Of a DNA stretch of 64,000 bases, positions 27,437 through 35,534 are shown piece by piece. The DNA lies in assembly GCA_050015835.1 (NCBI GenBank), contig JBEKAQ010000024.1, positions 5,847 through 69,846 on the forward strand, written 5' to 3'. The notes beneath the pieces were generated by a model. It saw only the letters and a list, made by a program, of their open reading frames with translations. It made no database searches and had not been told where the DNA came from. The position numbers and the translations under genes were made by a program. The first letter of the stretch is position 1; every line of letters begins with the position of its first letter. The DNA comes from BOG-234 sp050015835. Its GTDB lineage: Bacteria; Acidobacteriota; Terriglobia; Bryobacterales; Bryobacteraceae.

Positions 27437-27460
27437 CCGCGACCGTAAGGGAGCGGTGTC
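27437..27460 (+). repeat. Dispersed repeat family B, copy 2
   Basis: CCGCGACCGTAAGGGAGCGG then TGTC, in the short space between the TolC gene and the next small gene. Confidence 0.75.
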
Positions 27461-27477
27461 GTTAAGATAGAAGGCGG

Positions 27478-27711
27478 ATGCTCAAGATCGGCAGCGTACG
27501 CTGGCGCGGCAAATGCTCGAAGCACCCCGCGTTCGATCCGTATACCTACGGCCCCGGCGCAGTCAAGGGCGGATGCACTCGATGTGCCGCGCTGGTGGAA
27601 ATAAATAATTGCCATCAGCGCATGCTCACGCTGATGCGAGGCTTCACCCCTCCGCAGGCGAGCCGGAAGCCCAAAGCCGAGCCGCCCGATCTCCAGGCGA
27701 CCCTCTTCTGA
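27478..27711 (+). CDS. Small conserved hypothetical protein with four cysteines
   Basis: A 77-residue soluble protein. Residues 13-45 hold Cys14, Cys33, Cys36 and Cys45, with a CTRC pair (KCSKHPAFDP, GGCTRCAALVEINNC), suggesting a small metal- or redox-type knuckle, though no exact zinc-ribbon spacing is recognised. The C-terminus is basic and Pro-rich. It sits 12 bp upstream of xseB and may share its transcript. Function is unknown. Confidence 0.6.
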   Translation: MLKIGSVRWRGKCSKHPAFDPYTYGPGAVKGGCTRCAALVEINNCHQRMLTLMRGFTPPQASRKPKAEPPDLQATLF

Positions 27712-27723
27712 GAGAATGGTCCG

Positions 27724-27954
27724 ATGGCGGAAACTGCTGCGAGCTTCGAAACGTCTCTCGACGAACTCGAGAAGGTGGTCAAGGAACTCGAATCCGGCGA
27801 CCTGCCGCTCGATCGCTCGCTTGAGCTATTCTCGCGCGGCATGCAGTTGAGCGATGCCTGCCGCAAGCAGCTCGAAGAGGCCGAGAGCCGCGTCGAGATC
27901 CTGACCCGCAAGGAGGGAACATACCAACCGGAACCGTTCCGTCCCGAGAAGTGA
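27724..27954 (+). CDS. xseB: Exodeoxyribonuclease VII small subunit
   Basis: A 76-residue helical-hairpin protein with the family pattern FETSLDELEKVVKELESGDL, then LPLDRSLELFSRGMQLSDACRK shortened as LDRSLELFSRGMQL. It binds XseA to make the exonuclease that degrades single-stranded DNA from both ends. The large subunit is not in this window. Its stop overlaps the GTG start of the prenyl synthase gene (GTGA), a common xseB-ispA arrangement. Confidence 0.92.
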   Translation: MAETAASFETSLDELEKVVKELESGDLPLDRSLELFSRGMQLSDACRKQLEEAESRVEILTRKEGTYQPEPFRPEK

Positions 27955-28838
27955 AGCCTCTCGCCGAGTTCCTCGCCGAACAGCAGAGCCTGATCGATAC
28001 CGCCCTGGATCGCCTGACTCCGTCCGAGTCGACGCTGCCCGAAACCATCCATCGCGCCATGCGTTACAGCCTGTTCGCGGGCGGTAAACGCATCCGGCCC
28101 ATCCTCTGCCTGCAAGGCGCCGCCGCCGTCTCAGATGAAGCCCCGGGAGTCGTGAACGCCGCCTGTTCGCTCGAAATGATCCACACCTACTCGCTCATTC
28201 ACGACGATCTTCCGGCGCTCGACAACGACGATTTCCGGCGCGGCAAGCCCACCTGCCACAAGGTCTTCGGCGACGCCATGGCCATTCTCGCCGGCGACGC
28301 CCTTTTCACGCTCGCCATCCAGACCCTGGTGCGCATCGAAGGTCTGGATGCGGCGCGCAAGTTGGCCCTGATCGAAGAACTGTCGTTTGCCTCGGGCACT
28401 GTCGAAGGCATGATTGGCGGACAGGTGACCGACATCGAAGGCGAACATCAGACCCCCACCGCGGAACTGCTCGACCGGATCCATCGCGCCAAGACCGGAG
28501 CCTTACTGCGCGCCAGCGTGCGCATGGGAGCGATCTGCGCCGGAGCTACTGCGTCTGAGATGGCCGCCATCTCGAGCTATGGAGAACACGCCGGTCTCGC
28601 CTTCCAGATTGTGGACGACATCCTCGATATCGAGGAACCCTCGGAAGCGCTGGGCAAGACCGCGGGCAAAGACGTTGCCCAGGGCAAGATCACGTTCCCC
28701 GCCGTCTACGGCATCGAGGAATCGCGCGCCATGGCGCAGCGGAAATGTCTGCAGGCTCACCAGTCTCTCGAGCCGTTCGGAGACCGAGCGATCAGGCTGC
28801 ATCAGATCGCCGATCTGATCGTCGAGCGCAAAGCCTAG
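27951..28838 (+). CDS. ispA: Polyprenyl (farnesyl/geranylgeranyl) diphosphate synthase
   Basis: A 295-residue class I prenyltransferase that condenses isopentenyl diphosphate with allylic diphosphates. The first Asp-rich motif is in LIHDDLPALDNDDFRRG, the second in IVDDILDIEE; KRIRP binds diphosphate. The residue pattern before the first DDxxD (MIHTYSLIHDD) is as in IspA-type FPP synthases, but chain length cannot be settled by eye. GTG start, coupled to xseB. Confidence 0.88.
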   Translation: MKPLAEFLAEQQSLIDTALDRLTPSESTLPETIHRAMRYSLFAGGKRIRPILCLQGAAAVSDEAPGVVNAACSLEMIHTYSLIHDDLPALDNDDFRRGKPTCHKVFGDAMAILAGDALFTLAIQTLVRIEGLDAARKLALIEELSFASGTVEGMIGGQVTDIEGEHQTPTAELLDRIHRAKTGALLRASVRMGAICAGATASEMAAISSYGEHAGLAFQIVDDILDIEEPSEALGKTAGKDVAQGKITFPAVYGIEESRAMAQRKCLQAHQSLEPFGDRAIRLHQIADLIVERKA

Positions 28839-28841
28839 CCG

Positions 28842-29696
28842 CTATACTTCGGCCACGCAGCGGTTGTGCAGTTCGCCCAGGCCTTCCACCTTCACCACCA
28901 CCAGGTCGCCCGGCTTCAGCCATTTGGGCGGGTTGTAGGAGAATCCAACACCCGAAGGCGTACCGGTCGAAACCACATCGCCCGCCTCGAGCGTCATCAC
29001 GCCCGACAGGAACTCAATCAATTCCGGAATCTTGAAAATCAACTCCCGCGTATTCGAATGCTGCAAAGTCTCGCCGTTCACCGTGAGCGAAATGTCCAGG
29101 TTGTGCGGATCCGCAATCTCATCGGCGCTCACAAGATACGGCCCCATCGGCGCGAACGTATCGAACGACTTCCCCATCGTCCACTGCGACACTGCCAACT
29201 GCACATCACGCGCGCTGACGTCATTGAGATTCATGTAGCCGAAAACATGCGCCCGCCAGTCTTCCTTCCTGATATGGCGTCCGCCCTTGCCAATCACAAA
29301 CGCGAACTCCGCCTCGTAATCCGGCTTCTCCGAATTCTTCGGCAGCACGATTTCATCGCCCGCCCCGATCACCGTGTTGTTGTATTTCGAAAAGATGGTA
29401 GGCCGCGTCGGGATCTCCATCTTCGACTCGATGGCGTGATCGCGGTAGTTCAATCCCACGCAGACGATCTTCGCCGGCTTGGGGATCGGCGCGCAAAGCT
29501 TGACGCTGCCCAGCGGGACCATCGCCTCGGCGGGAGGATTCCCGAGGAACTCTTCAATCCTGCGGAACACCCCATGCCCACCCTTAAGGACCGCGAACAT
29601 GTCGGGAAGTCCAGCCGATTTCAGGCTGACGATGTCCTCGCCCGAGACCACTCCCGCGTGCTGGTGGCCATGATGTTGAAAGGTTACGAATCTCAT
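28842..29696 (-). CDS. Fumarylacetoacetate hydrolase-family protein
   Basis: A 284-residue FAH-fold enzyme. Metal-binding acidic residues lie in EAEFAFVIG and FGYMNLNDVSARDVQ, and IVCVGLNYRDHA is the conserved lid/active-site segment. Related enzymes are 2-hydroxyhepta-2,4-diene-1,7-dioate isomerases and acylpyruvate hydrolases of aromatic catabolism; the substrate here is unknown. The ATG at 29696 is chosen because the family N-terminus (MRFVTF) begins there, although the frame is open further upstream. It converges on the prenyl synthase gene. Confidence 0.85.
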   Translation of the reverse strand: MRFVTFQHHGHQHAGVVSGEDIVSLKSAGLPDMFAVLKGGHGVFRRIEEFLGNPPAEAMVPLGSVKLCAPIPKPAKIVCVGLNYRDHAIESKMEIPTRPTIFSKYNNTVIGAGDEIVLPKNSEKPDYEAEFAFVIGKGGRHIRKEDWRAHVFGYMNLNDVSARDVQLAVSQWTMGKSFDTFAPMGPYLVSADEIADPHNLDISLTVNGETLQHSNTRELIFKIPELIEFLSGVMTLEAGDVVSTGTPSGVGFSYNPPKWLKPGDLVVVKVEGLGELHNRCVAEV

Positions 29697-29765
29697 GCAG
29701 GGCCAGTGTATCATCGCCGTCGGGGGAAGCTCTTTGCCGAAGCGCTTGCGATAATCGCCATAGCA

Positions 29766-32183
29766 GTGACTGTAAGACTCCTCCCTCTCTTCGGCGTGCT
29801 CGCGTTGCCTCTTTTCGCGCAAGAACATGCCGCCGCCGACCTCGGCAAGCAGGTGACCAGCGCCGGTCTCGACCCCAACGAGTGCTACCGCGTGCATGAC
29901 ATCGAGATCTCCAAAGACGACGCCCGCATCTATCTCACCGACGGCTATCTGATGCTCGGCAAGCCGGCCGGCGGCGGCCCCGTGACGGCGGTTTTCTCAG
30001 CCGATACCGACGGCGGCGATGCCGAGATCCTGCTGCTCCCGCCCGACCGCTCCGAACGCAAATCCATGGCCGCCTACGCAGGTTCGCCCAACCTCAACGA
30101 GCATTTCAGCCAGGCCGCTTTCATCTTCACCGACGACACCGCGCAATCGATTCTCGATCAGATCAAGGCCGGCGATGCGAAGCAGTACCCCGACATCGGG
30201 GCGCTCCTGAATACGCGTTGGGGACAAATCGTCGCCAATCTCATGTCGGGTCTCGAATCCCGCGTCGTACTCGATCTGGCCACCCTGGGAGCGTCCAGAG
30301 GCGGCTTTTTCGAAGCCTTTATTCAGGGCCGGAAGCTGGGCAATTTCGACGTGATGTACGACGCACGAGGCTACGAGCAACTGGTCGCGGGACAGGTCAC
30401 CACCCGCAACGGAGCATCGGGTTGGGATACGTGGACGAGCTTCCAGAGCCGCAGCCACCGCGGCCTGCCTCCACCTTCGCCCGAAGAGCAAATTCTGAGC
30501 TACCGGATCGACGTGACGCTCGATCCATCTCTCACCATGCACTGCGTATCCAAAATACGCATCCGGACCACCGCCGATTCGCGCATCGCGCTCGCCTTCG
30601 ACCTGACGGGGCAGATGCGCGCCACCGCGGCAAAGGTGGACGGCGCGCCCGCCGAGGTGTATCAACGCAATTCCGTGCGCGCAGGTCTCGTGCAGAACAA
30701 CGGCAACGAGTTGCTGATGGTCCTGCCCGCCACGCCGCTCGAACCGGGCTCGGAGCACGAAATCGAGATCGAACACGAAGGCCGCGTGGTCCTCGAAGCC
30801 GGCCAGGACGTCTATTACGTCAGCGCGCGCGGCAGCTGGTATCCCGGCCGCGGATTGCAGTTTGCCACTTACGACGTGACCTACCGATATCCCGCCAACC
30901 TCGATCTGGTGGCGGCCGGGCAGGTGCAGGAAGATCGCGTCGAAGGCGGCGTGCACATCACGCACCGCATTCCGGACGGTCCTGTCCGGCTGCTGGGCTT
31001 TAATCTCGGCCAGTACGAGCGGAAGGTCGTTCAGCACGATGGCCTCACCATCGAGGTGTGCGCCAACAAGCACGTGGAAGACGCCCTGCGGTCGCTCGCG
31101 CAACCGACCCCCGGGCTTCCTCCGCCTGCGCCCACCGTAACCCGGCCCTTGCGGCGCTTACACCCGGCCCAGACTCCGGATCCGGTCGAGCCCGAACCCA
31201 CGGTCGTGAATCCCCCGGATCAGTTGACCAGGATCGCCGGCGAGGTTGAGAATGCCATGGCTTTCTATAAGGCGAGGTTTGGCGATCCACCGCTCAAACA
31301 CCTTGAAGTCTCCCCGTTGCCCGGACGCTTCGGCCAGGGATTCGCCGGCATGATTTATCTGCCCACTGTCAATTATCTGGCGCCGGACGTGGGGATTCCG
31401 GACCGCCTCTCCGCTTCCGACCGCGCCTTTTTTCAGGATCTTCTCGTCGCGCATGAGATCGCGCATCAATGGTGGGGCAACACCGTCACATCGGTTTCCT
31501 ATCATCACGAATGGCTCATGGAAGCGCTCGCGAGCTATTCGGCCGTAATGTACCTGGAAACCACGATTGGCCCGAAGGCCGACGAGATGGCGCTCGAGTT
31601 TTATCGGAAATCGCTGTTGACGAAGGGCCCCGACGGCGAGACGGCGGAGTCCGAGGGGCCGGTGGTGCAGGGCCGCAGGCTCGAAGGTTCCAATAATCCC
31701 AACGCGTCGATCGCGGTGATCTACGGCAAGGGCACGTGGATCATGCATATGCTGCGGCGGCGCATGGGCGACGAGCAATGGTTGAAGATGCTGGCGGAGC
31801 TAAGGCGCCGCTACCAGTGGAAGCCGCTCGACACCGAATCGTTCCGTCTGCTCTGCGCCGAATTTCTCCCCCCTGGATCAAGCGATCGAAAGCTCGAGAA
31901 CTTTTTCGATCAGTGGGTTTACTCTACCGGCGTTGCCACGCTGAAGCTCTCTTACACCGTGAAGGGCAAGCCGGGTGCGTACAAACTGACGGGCACGGTG
32001 ACCCAGGCGGATGTCCCCGACGATTACAGCATCGCAGTGCCGGTAGAGATTCAAACCGGCCGCGGCAAGCCGGTTGTGCAACTGGTCCGGACCGGTTCCG
32101 ATCCGGTCGAGTTTTCCGTCAACGTGGCCGCGCCCAACGCGAAGGCAGTGCTCGATCCCGCGTGGACAGTGCTGCGACGTTAA
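29766..32183 (+). CDS. Secreted M1-family zinc aminopeptidase
   Basis: About 805 residues. The gluzincin motif HEIAHQWWGN (about residues 563-567 for HEIAH) with the downstream Glu in EWLMEALASYSA marks an M1 metallopeptidase; an N-terminal beta-rich domain and a C-terminal ARM-like part flank it. The usual GAMEN exopeptidase motif is not obvious (GQGFAGMIYLP is at its place). The frame is open far upstream across the opposite-strand FAH gene, so the start is uncertain: GTG 29766 gives a good signal peptide (TVRLLPLFGVLALPLFAQ), ATG 29678 a longer one. Confidence 0.75.
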   Translation: MTVRLLPLFGVLALPLFAQEHAAADLGKQVTSAGLDPNECYRVHDIEISKDDARIYLTDGYLMLGKPAGGGPVTAVFSADTDGGDAEILLLPPDRSERKSMAAYAGSPNLNEHFSQAAFIFTDDTAQSILDQIKAGDAKQYPDIGALLNTRWGQIVANLMSGLESRVVLDLATLGASRGGFFEAFIQGRKLGNFDVMYDARGYEQLVAGQVTTRNGASGWDTWTSFQSRSHRGLPPPSPEEQILSYRIDVTLDPSLTMHCVSKIRIRTTADSRIALAFDLTGQMRATAAKVDGAPAEVYQRNSVRAGLVQNNGNELLMVLPATPLEPGSEHEIEIEHEGRVVLEAGQDVYYVSARGSWYPGRGLQFATYDVTYRYPANLDLVAAGQVQEDRVEGGVHITHRIPDGPVRLLGFNLGQYERKVVQHDGLTIEVCANKHVEDALRSLAQPTPGLPPPAPTVTRPLRRLHPAQTPDPVEPEPTVVNPPDQLTRIAGEVENAMAFYKARFGDPPLKHLEVSPLPGRFGQGFAGMIYLPTVNYLAPDVGIPDRLSASDRAFFQDLLVAHEIAHQWWGNTVTSVSYHHEWLMEALASYSAVMYLETTIGPKADEMALEFYRKSLLTKGPDGETAESEGPVVQGRRLEGSNNPNASIAVIYGKGTWIMHMLRRRMGDEQWLKMLAELRRRYQWKPLDTESFRLLCAEFLPPGSSDRKLENFFDQWVYSTGVATLKLSYTVKGKPGAYKLTGTVTQADVPDDYSIAVPVEIQTGRGKPVVQLVRTGSDPVEFSVNVAAPNAKAVLDPAWTVLRR

Positions 32184-32197
32184 AATCGTAGTTCCCC

Positions 32198-33502
32198 ATG
32201 CAATCTCATCTCGCGTGTTTCAATCCGGCTTGCCGTGCGCGCTTCGACATAAACCACGTTCTCTACAACTGCACCGTGTGCGGCGGGCTGCTGGAAGCGC
32301 AATACGATTTCTCCGGCGCCCATCCCGAGGCTCTGAAAAAGACCTGGCGCGAACGCCGCATGGACAACTCGCCGCTGTGCCAGAGCGGTGTCTGGCGCTA
32401 CCGCGAGATGTTCCCTTTCCTCGACGATCTCAGCCATGTGGTCACGCTGCGCGAGGGCAACACGCCGCTGCTCGATGCACCGCGCGCGGCTCAATACGGC
32501 GGTCTGGCGCGCCTCACCTTCAAGCACCAGGGATTCAATCCGACCGGCTCCTTCAAAGACAACGGCATGACCTGCGGCGCGGCGCAGGCCCGGCGTCTCG
32601 GCATGAAGCGCGTCGCCTGCGTTTCCACCGGTAACACCTCCGCCTCCATGGCCGCCTATGCCAGTGCGGGCGGGCTCGATCCGCTCATCTTCATTCCGCA
32701 CGGCAACATCTCCTATGGCAAACTGGCGCAGGCTCTCGAATACGGCGCGAAGACGTTTCAGGTGGAAGCCAATTTCGATCAGATCCTCGCCCTGGTTCGC
32801 GTTCTCGCGGAGCGCCTCGGCATTTATCTGTTGAATTCGATCAACCCCTTTCGCATCGAAGGCCAGAAATCCATCGTCATCGAAATGATGGATCAGCGCG
32901 ACTGGCGCGTGCCCGACTGGATCGTTCTGCCCGGCGGCAATCTGGGCAACGTTTCTGCGTTCGGCAAAGGCCTGCGCGAGATGCACCAAACGGGCCTGAT
33001 CGACCGCATGCCCAGGCTCGGAGTCGTCCAGGCGGAGGGATCTTCGCCCTTCTACGAATATATGGCGGCGAAAGGGCTCAAGCCCTTCCACGCGCAGGAA
33101 CATCCCGAGACGCTGGCCACGGCCATCAAGATCGGCGACCCCGTCTCATGGCCGAAGGCGCAGTTCGAAATCGAGAGTTCGAACGGCACCGTCGAGCGCG
33201 TCACCGAACAAGAGATCGCGGATGCCAAGGCAATAATAGGCCAGTGCGGCATCGGCTGCGAACCGGCCTCCGCAGCGACGCTGGCGGGCATTCGCAAGCT
33301 CACGGCGGCGGGCGTAATCGATCGCGACGCCGATGTGGTTGCAGTCCTGACCGGCAATGTTTTGAAGGACCCCGATTACATTTACCGCTATCACACCGGA
33401 GAGTTGAACGCCCCCGACGGCACGCCCATCCAATCCACTTTTGGCAATAAGCCGATTGTGGTTCCTAACGATGCGGAGCGAATCGGCCAACTCATCGGAT
33501 AG
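32198..33502 (+). CDS. thrC: Threonine synthase
   Basis: A 434-residue PLP enzyme converting O-phosphohomoserine to threonine. The PLP lysine lies in FNPTGSFKDNGM; the phosphate-binding loop is CVSTGNTSASMAAYA. The N-terminus has a CX4C...CX2C cluster (CFNPAC, CTVCGG) typical of the Zn-ribbon-bearing ThrC subgroup. It follows the peptidase by 14 bp. No other threonine-pathway genes adjoin. Confidence 0.9.
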   Translation: MQSHLACFNPACRARFDINHVLYNCTVCGGLLEAQYDFSGAHPEALKKTWRERRMDNSPLCQSGVWRYREMFPFLDDLSHVVTLREGNTPLLDAPRAAQYGGLARLTFKHQGFNPTGSFKDNGMTCGAAQARRLGMKRVACVSTGNTSASMAAYASAGGLDPLIFIPHGNISYGKLAQALEYGAKTFQVEANFDQILALVRVLAERLGIYLLNSINPFRIEGQKSIVIEMMDQRDWRVPDWIVLPGGNLGNVSAFGKGLREMHQTGLIDRMPRLGVVQAEGSSPFYEYMAAKGLKPFHAQEHPETLATAIKIGDPVSWPKAQFEIESSNGTVERVTEQEIADAKAIIGQCGIGCEPASAATLAGIRKLTAAGVIDRDADVVAVLTGNVLKDPDYIYRYHTGELNAPDGTPIQSTFGNKPIVVPNDAERIGQLIG

Positions 33503-33562
33503 TTTCGTCTGTCGTCGCGAATCGAGTGTAAGAAAGTTCGCGATGGCGCGACTACCTTAATC

Positions 33563-34072
33563 GTGGAAGCGCAGGATGAGTGGTATCGGCAAGCGGCGGA
33601 GGAGTTCGGCCCGGCGCTGGTTCGTCTGGCGCGCGGGTATGAAATCGACGCCGGGAAGCGCCGCGATCTGCTGCAGGAAATTCATCTTGCCTTGTGGCGA
33701 AGCTTTGCGAATTTCGATGCGCGATGTTCCCTGCGCACGTGGGTTTATCGCGTCGCGCACAACTCTGCATCTTCGTATGTGATCCGGCAAAAGCGCTCGC
33801 GGCATGAGGCGCTGGTGGGTCTGGAGGACGTGGAGCCGATTGCCGTGCCGGCCGATGCGGACCGCCGGAGAGCGCTTGAGCGCCTTACGGAATTGATCCA
33901 GCGGCTCAAGCCCATCGACCGCGAGGTGATCCTTTTGTATCTCGAAGGCATGGATGCGGCGGAGATCGGCGAACTGACGGGGATGTCGGCGCGCAACGTG
34001 GCAACGAAGATTCACCGGATCAAGACAATCCTCGCGCGCGGTTTCAATGAGGGGGTGCGGCATGCCGGATGA
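33563..34072 (+). CDS. ECF-type RNA polymerase sigma factor
   Basis: A 169-residue sigma-70-family protein. Region 2 is seen in LLQEIHLALWRSFANFD and LRTWVYRVAHNSASSYV, region 4 in LKPIDREVILLYLEGMDAAE followed by MSARNVATKIHRIK. It has no regions 1 or 3, as in ECF factors. GTG start. Its 3' end overlaps the following membrane-protein gene by 11 bp, which is the usual layout of an ECF factor and its controlling membrane partner. Confidence 0.85.
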   Translation: MEAQDEWYRQAAEEFGPALVRLARGYEIDAGKRRDLLQEIHLALWRSFANFDARCSLRTWVYRVAHNSASSYVIRQKRSRHEALVGLEDVEPIAVPADADRRRALERLTELIQRLKPIDREVILLYLEGMDAAEIGELTGMSARNVATKIHRIKTILARGFNEGVRHAG

Positions 34073-34622
34073 CATGAGGGAGCTTTGGCAGAAACAGGAC
34101 ACGGAAAAAGTGACGATTACTCTGGACGAAATTCGGCGGGAAGCCTGGAGGTTCGAGCGCAAAGTCTATCGGCAGAATATGCGCGGGTATGTGGCGGCGG
34201 CAGTGGCGATTGCGTGGTTATCGCCACTGCTGTGGCGGAACCATGGCTGGCATCTTGCTCCCGCGGCCCTTATGATCGCCGGTGTCCTCTACGTCGTCTA
34301 TCAGCTTCACAGGCGGGGCGCCGCGCGCGAGGTGCGCGCCGACTTTGGGTTGGCTGCATCGATTGAGTTTCATCGGCGGGAACTGGAGCGGCAGCGCGAC
34401 GCGTTGCGCAATGTCTGGGCATGGTATCTGCTGCCGTTTGTTCCGGGCGCAGCCGTCTACGTGGTGGCAGCGATCGATTACGGACCCAACCAGCGGATGA
34501 TTTTGAGTGGCGTCGTCTTTGTAATCCTCTTCGCCGGCGGTTCGTTGCGGAACTGGCTCGCGGCCAGGAAGCTGGACCGGCGGATCAGGGAGCTGAAGGC
34601 GTTGGTGCGCGATTCGCAATAA
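34062..34622 (+). CDS. Four-helix membrane protein coupled to the ECF sigma factor
   Basis: A 186-residue protein. The cytoplasmic N-terminus (ELWQKQDTEKVTITLDEIRR) precedes two membrane hairpins: helices near residues 44-60 and 66-83, then near 122-140 and 147-163. It ends in a basic helix (RKLDRRIRELKALV). It has no zinc-binding anti-sigma HXXXCXXC motif, so it is not a ZAS anti-sigma factor. The 11-bp overlap suggests it regulates, or is regulated with, the sigma factor. Confidence 0.65.
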   Translation: MPDDMRELWQKQDTEKVTITLDEIRREAWRFERKVYRQNMRGYVAAAVAIAWLSPLLWRNHGWHLAPAALMIAGVLYVVYQLHRRGAAREVRADFGLAASIEFHRRELERQRDALRNVWAWYLLPFVPGAAVYVVAAIDYGPNQRMILSGVVFVILFAGGSLRNWLAARKLDRRIRELKALVRDSQ

Positions 34623-35529
34623 GGGGCGCGATCGTCGCCGCCAGTTGTTCATAGCTGAGCGCGCCAGGATTGTAGAGACGGACGATGCCATTCGCATCCA
34701 CCAGCACCAGCGTGGGCGTCGTACTGACTCCGTAATTCGCGAAGTTCTCTTCGCTCAGTGGAACTTCAATCGGGCCGAGGAAAGCGTAATACTCGGCGAA
34801 GACCTGCTTGATGTATTTCGTTTCGATGTCGCGCGGCGCATCCCGCCCACCCGCCACGTAACCATAATGCTGGGTCGGTGCGACGACGACCAATCCGCGC
34901 GGGCCGTATGCCACTTCGAGCCGCTGCATGATGTTGATCTCTTGTTTGCAGTCGGCGCACCAATGCGCCCAGAAGAACAACAGCACGGGATGCCCGCGAT
35001 GCCGCGCCAGCGATTCCACTTTGCGCGCCGTGACGGATTGGGTAATCTCAAGCGGCGGCGCGGGTTTACCTTCGAGCGTCAGCAGATTAAGATTCTTCTG
35101 AATGCGCGGACGAATCGACGTGTCGTGCCAGCGCCGCAGTTCGCCCTGCAGAAATACCACCGCTTCGTCGCGGCGGCCCTGCATTGCGGCTCCGAGCGCG
35201 CGCACTTCGATCGATGCGCCCAGCGCCAGCGGCAGGCTGGGCTCGGCATCGAGCCTGCGATGCGTCAGTTGGTCGAGACACAGCTTGCGGACTTCGTCGG
35301 CATTCTGCGTCGCGGCCGTGAAATTCCTTGCGTTCAGTTCACCGCGCCCCAGCCAGCTGAGAGCCTCGATATACTCCGGCGTCGCCCCCCGCGCCTTGCG
35401 AAATTGACTCAGCTCCTGCTGAGCGAGATTGAAATTGCCCGATATCGCGGCCTGCATCACCTGGGCCACAAAAGCCGTGGTCTGCGCCGCAAGCAAGCCC
35501 GCGCCTAAAAATGCGATCACAATGCGCAT
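34585..35529 (-). CDS. Secreted TlpA/thioredoxin-like protein with helical N-terminal domain
   Basis: A 314-residue protein with signal peptide (IVIAFLGAGLLAAQTT). Residues about 20-150 are helical and repeat-like (AISGNFNLAQQELSQFRKAR). Residues about 165-305 form a thioredoxin/redoxin fold with CADC in WAHWCADCKQEI (Cys about 191 and 194) and a cis-Pro in VSTTPTLVLVD. It is likely a periplasmic disulfide reductase, or involved in cytochrome maturation or peroxide handling. It overlaps the convergent membrane-protein gene by 38 bp at the 3' ends. ATG 35529 is chosen for the signal peptide. Confidence 0.8.
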   Translation of the reverse strand: MRIVIAFLGAGLLAAQTTAFVAQVMQAAISGNFNLAQQELSQFRKARGATPEYIEALSWLGRGELNARNFTAATQNADEVRKLCLDQLTHRRLDAEPSLPLALGASIEVRALGAAMQGRRDEAVVFLQGELRRWHDTSIRPRIQKNLNLLTLEGKPAPPLEITQSVTARKVESLARHRGHPVLLFFWAHWCADCKQEINIMQRLEVAYGPRGLVVVAPTQHYGYVAGGRDAPRDIETKYIKQVFAEYYAFLGPIEVPLSEENFANYGVSTTPTLVLVDANGIVRLYNPGALSYEQLAATIAPLIANRAPTPSAP

Positions 35530-35534
35530 CCTTC

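Noticed and set aside
28866..29765. The open frame of the M1 peptidase extends 900 bp further upstream.
   Set aside because: This part lies wholly over the FAH-family gene on the other strand and has no domain; a signal peptide begins at 29766.
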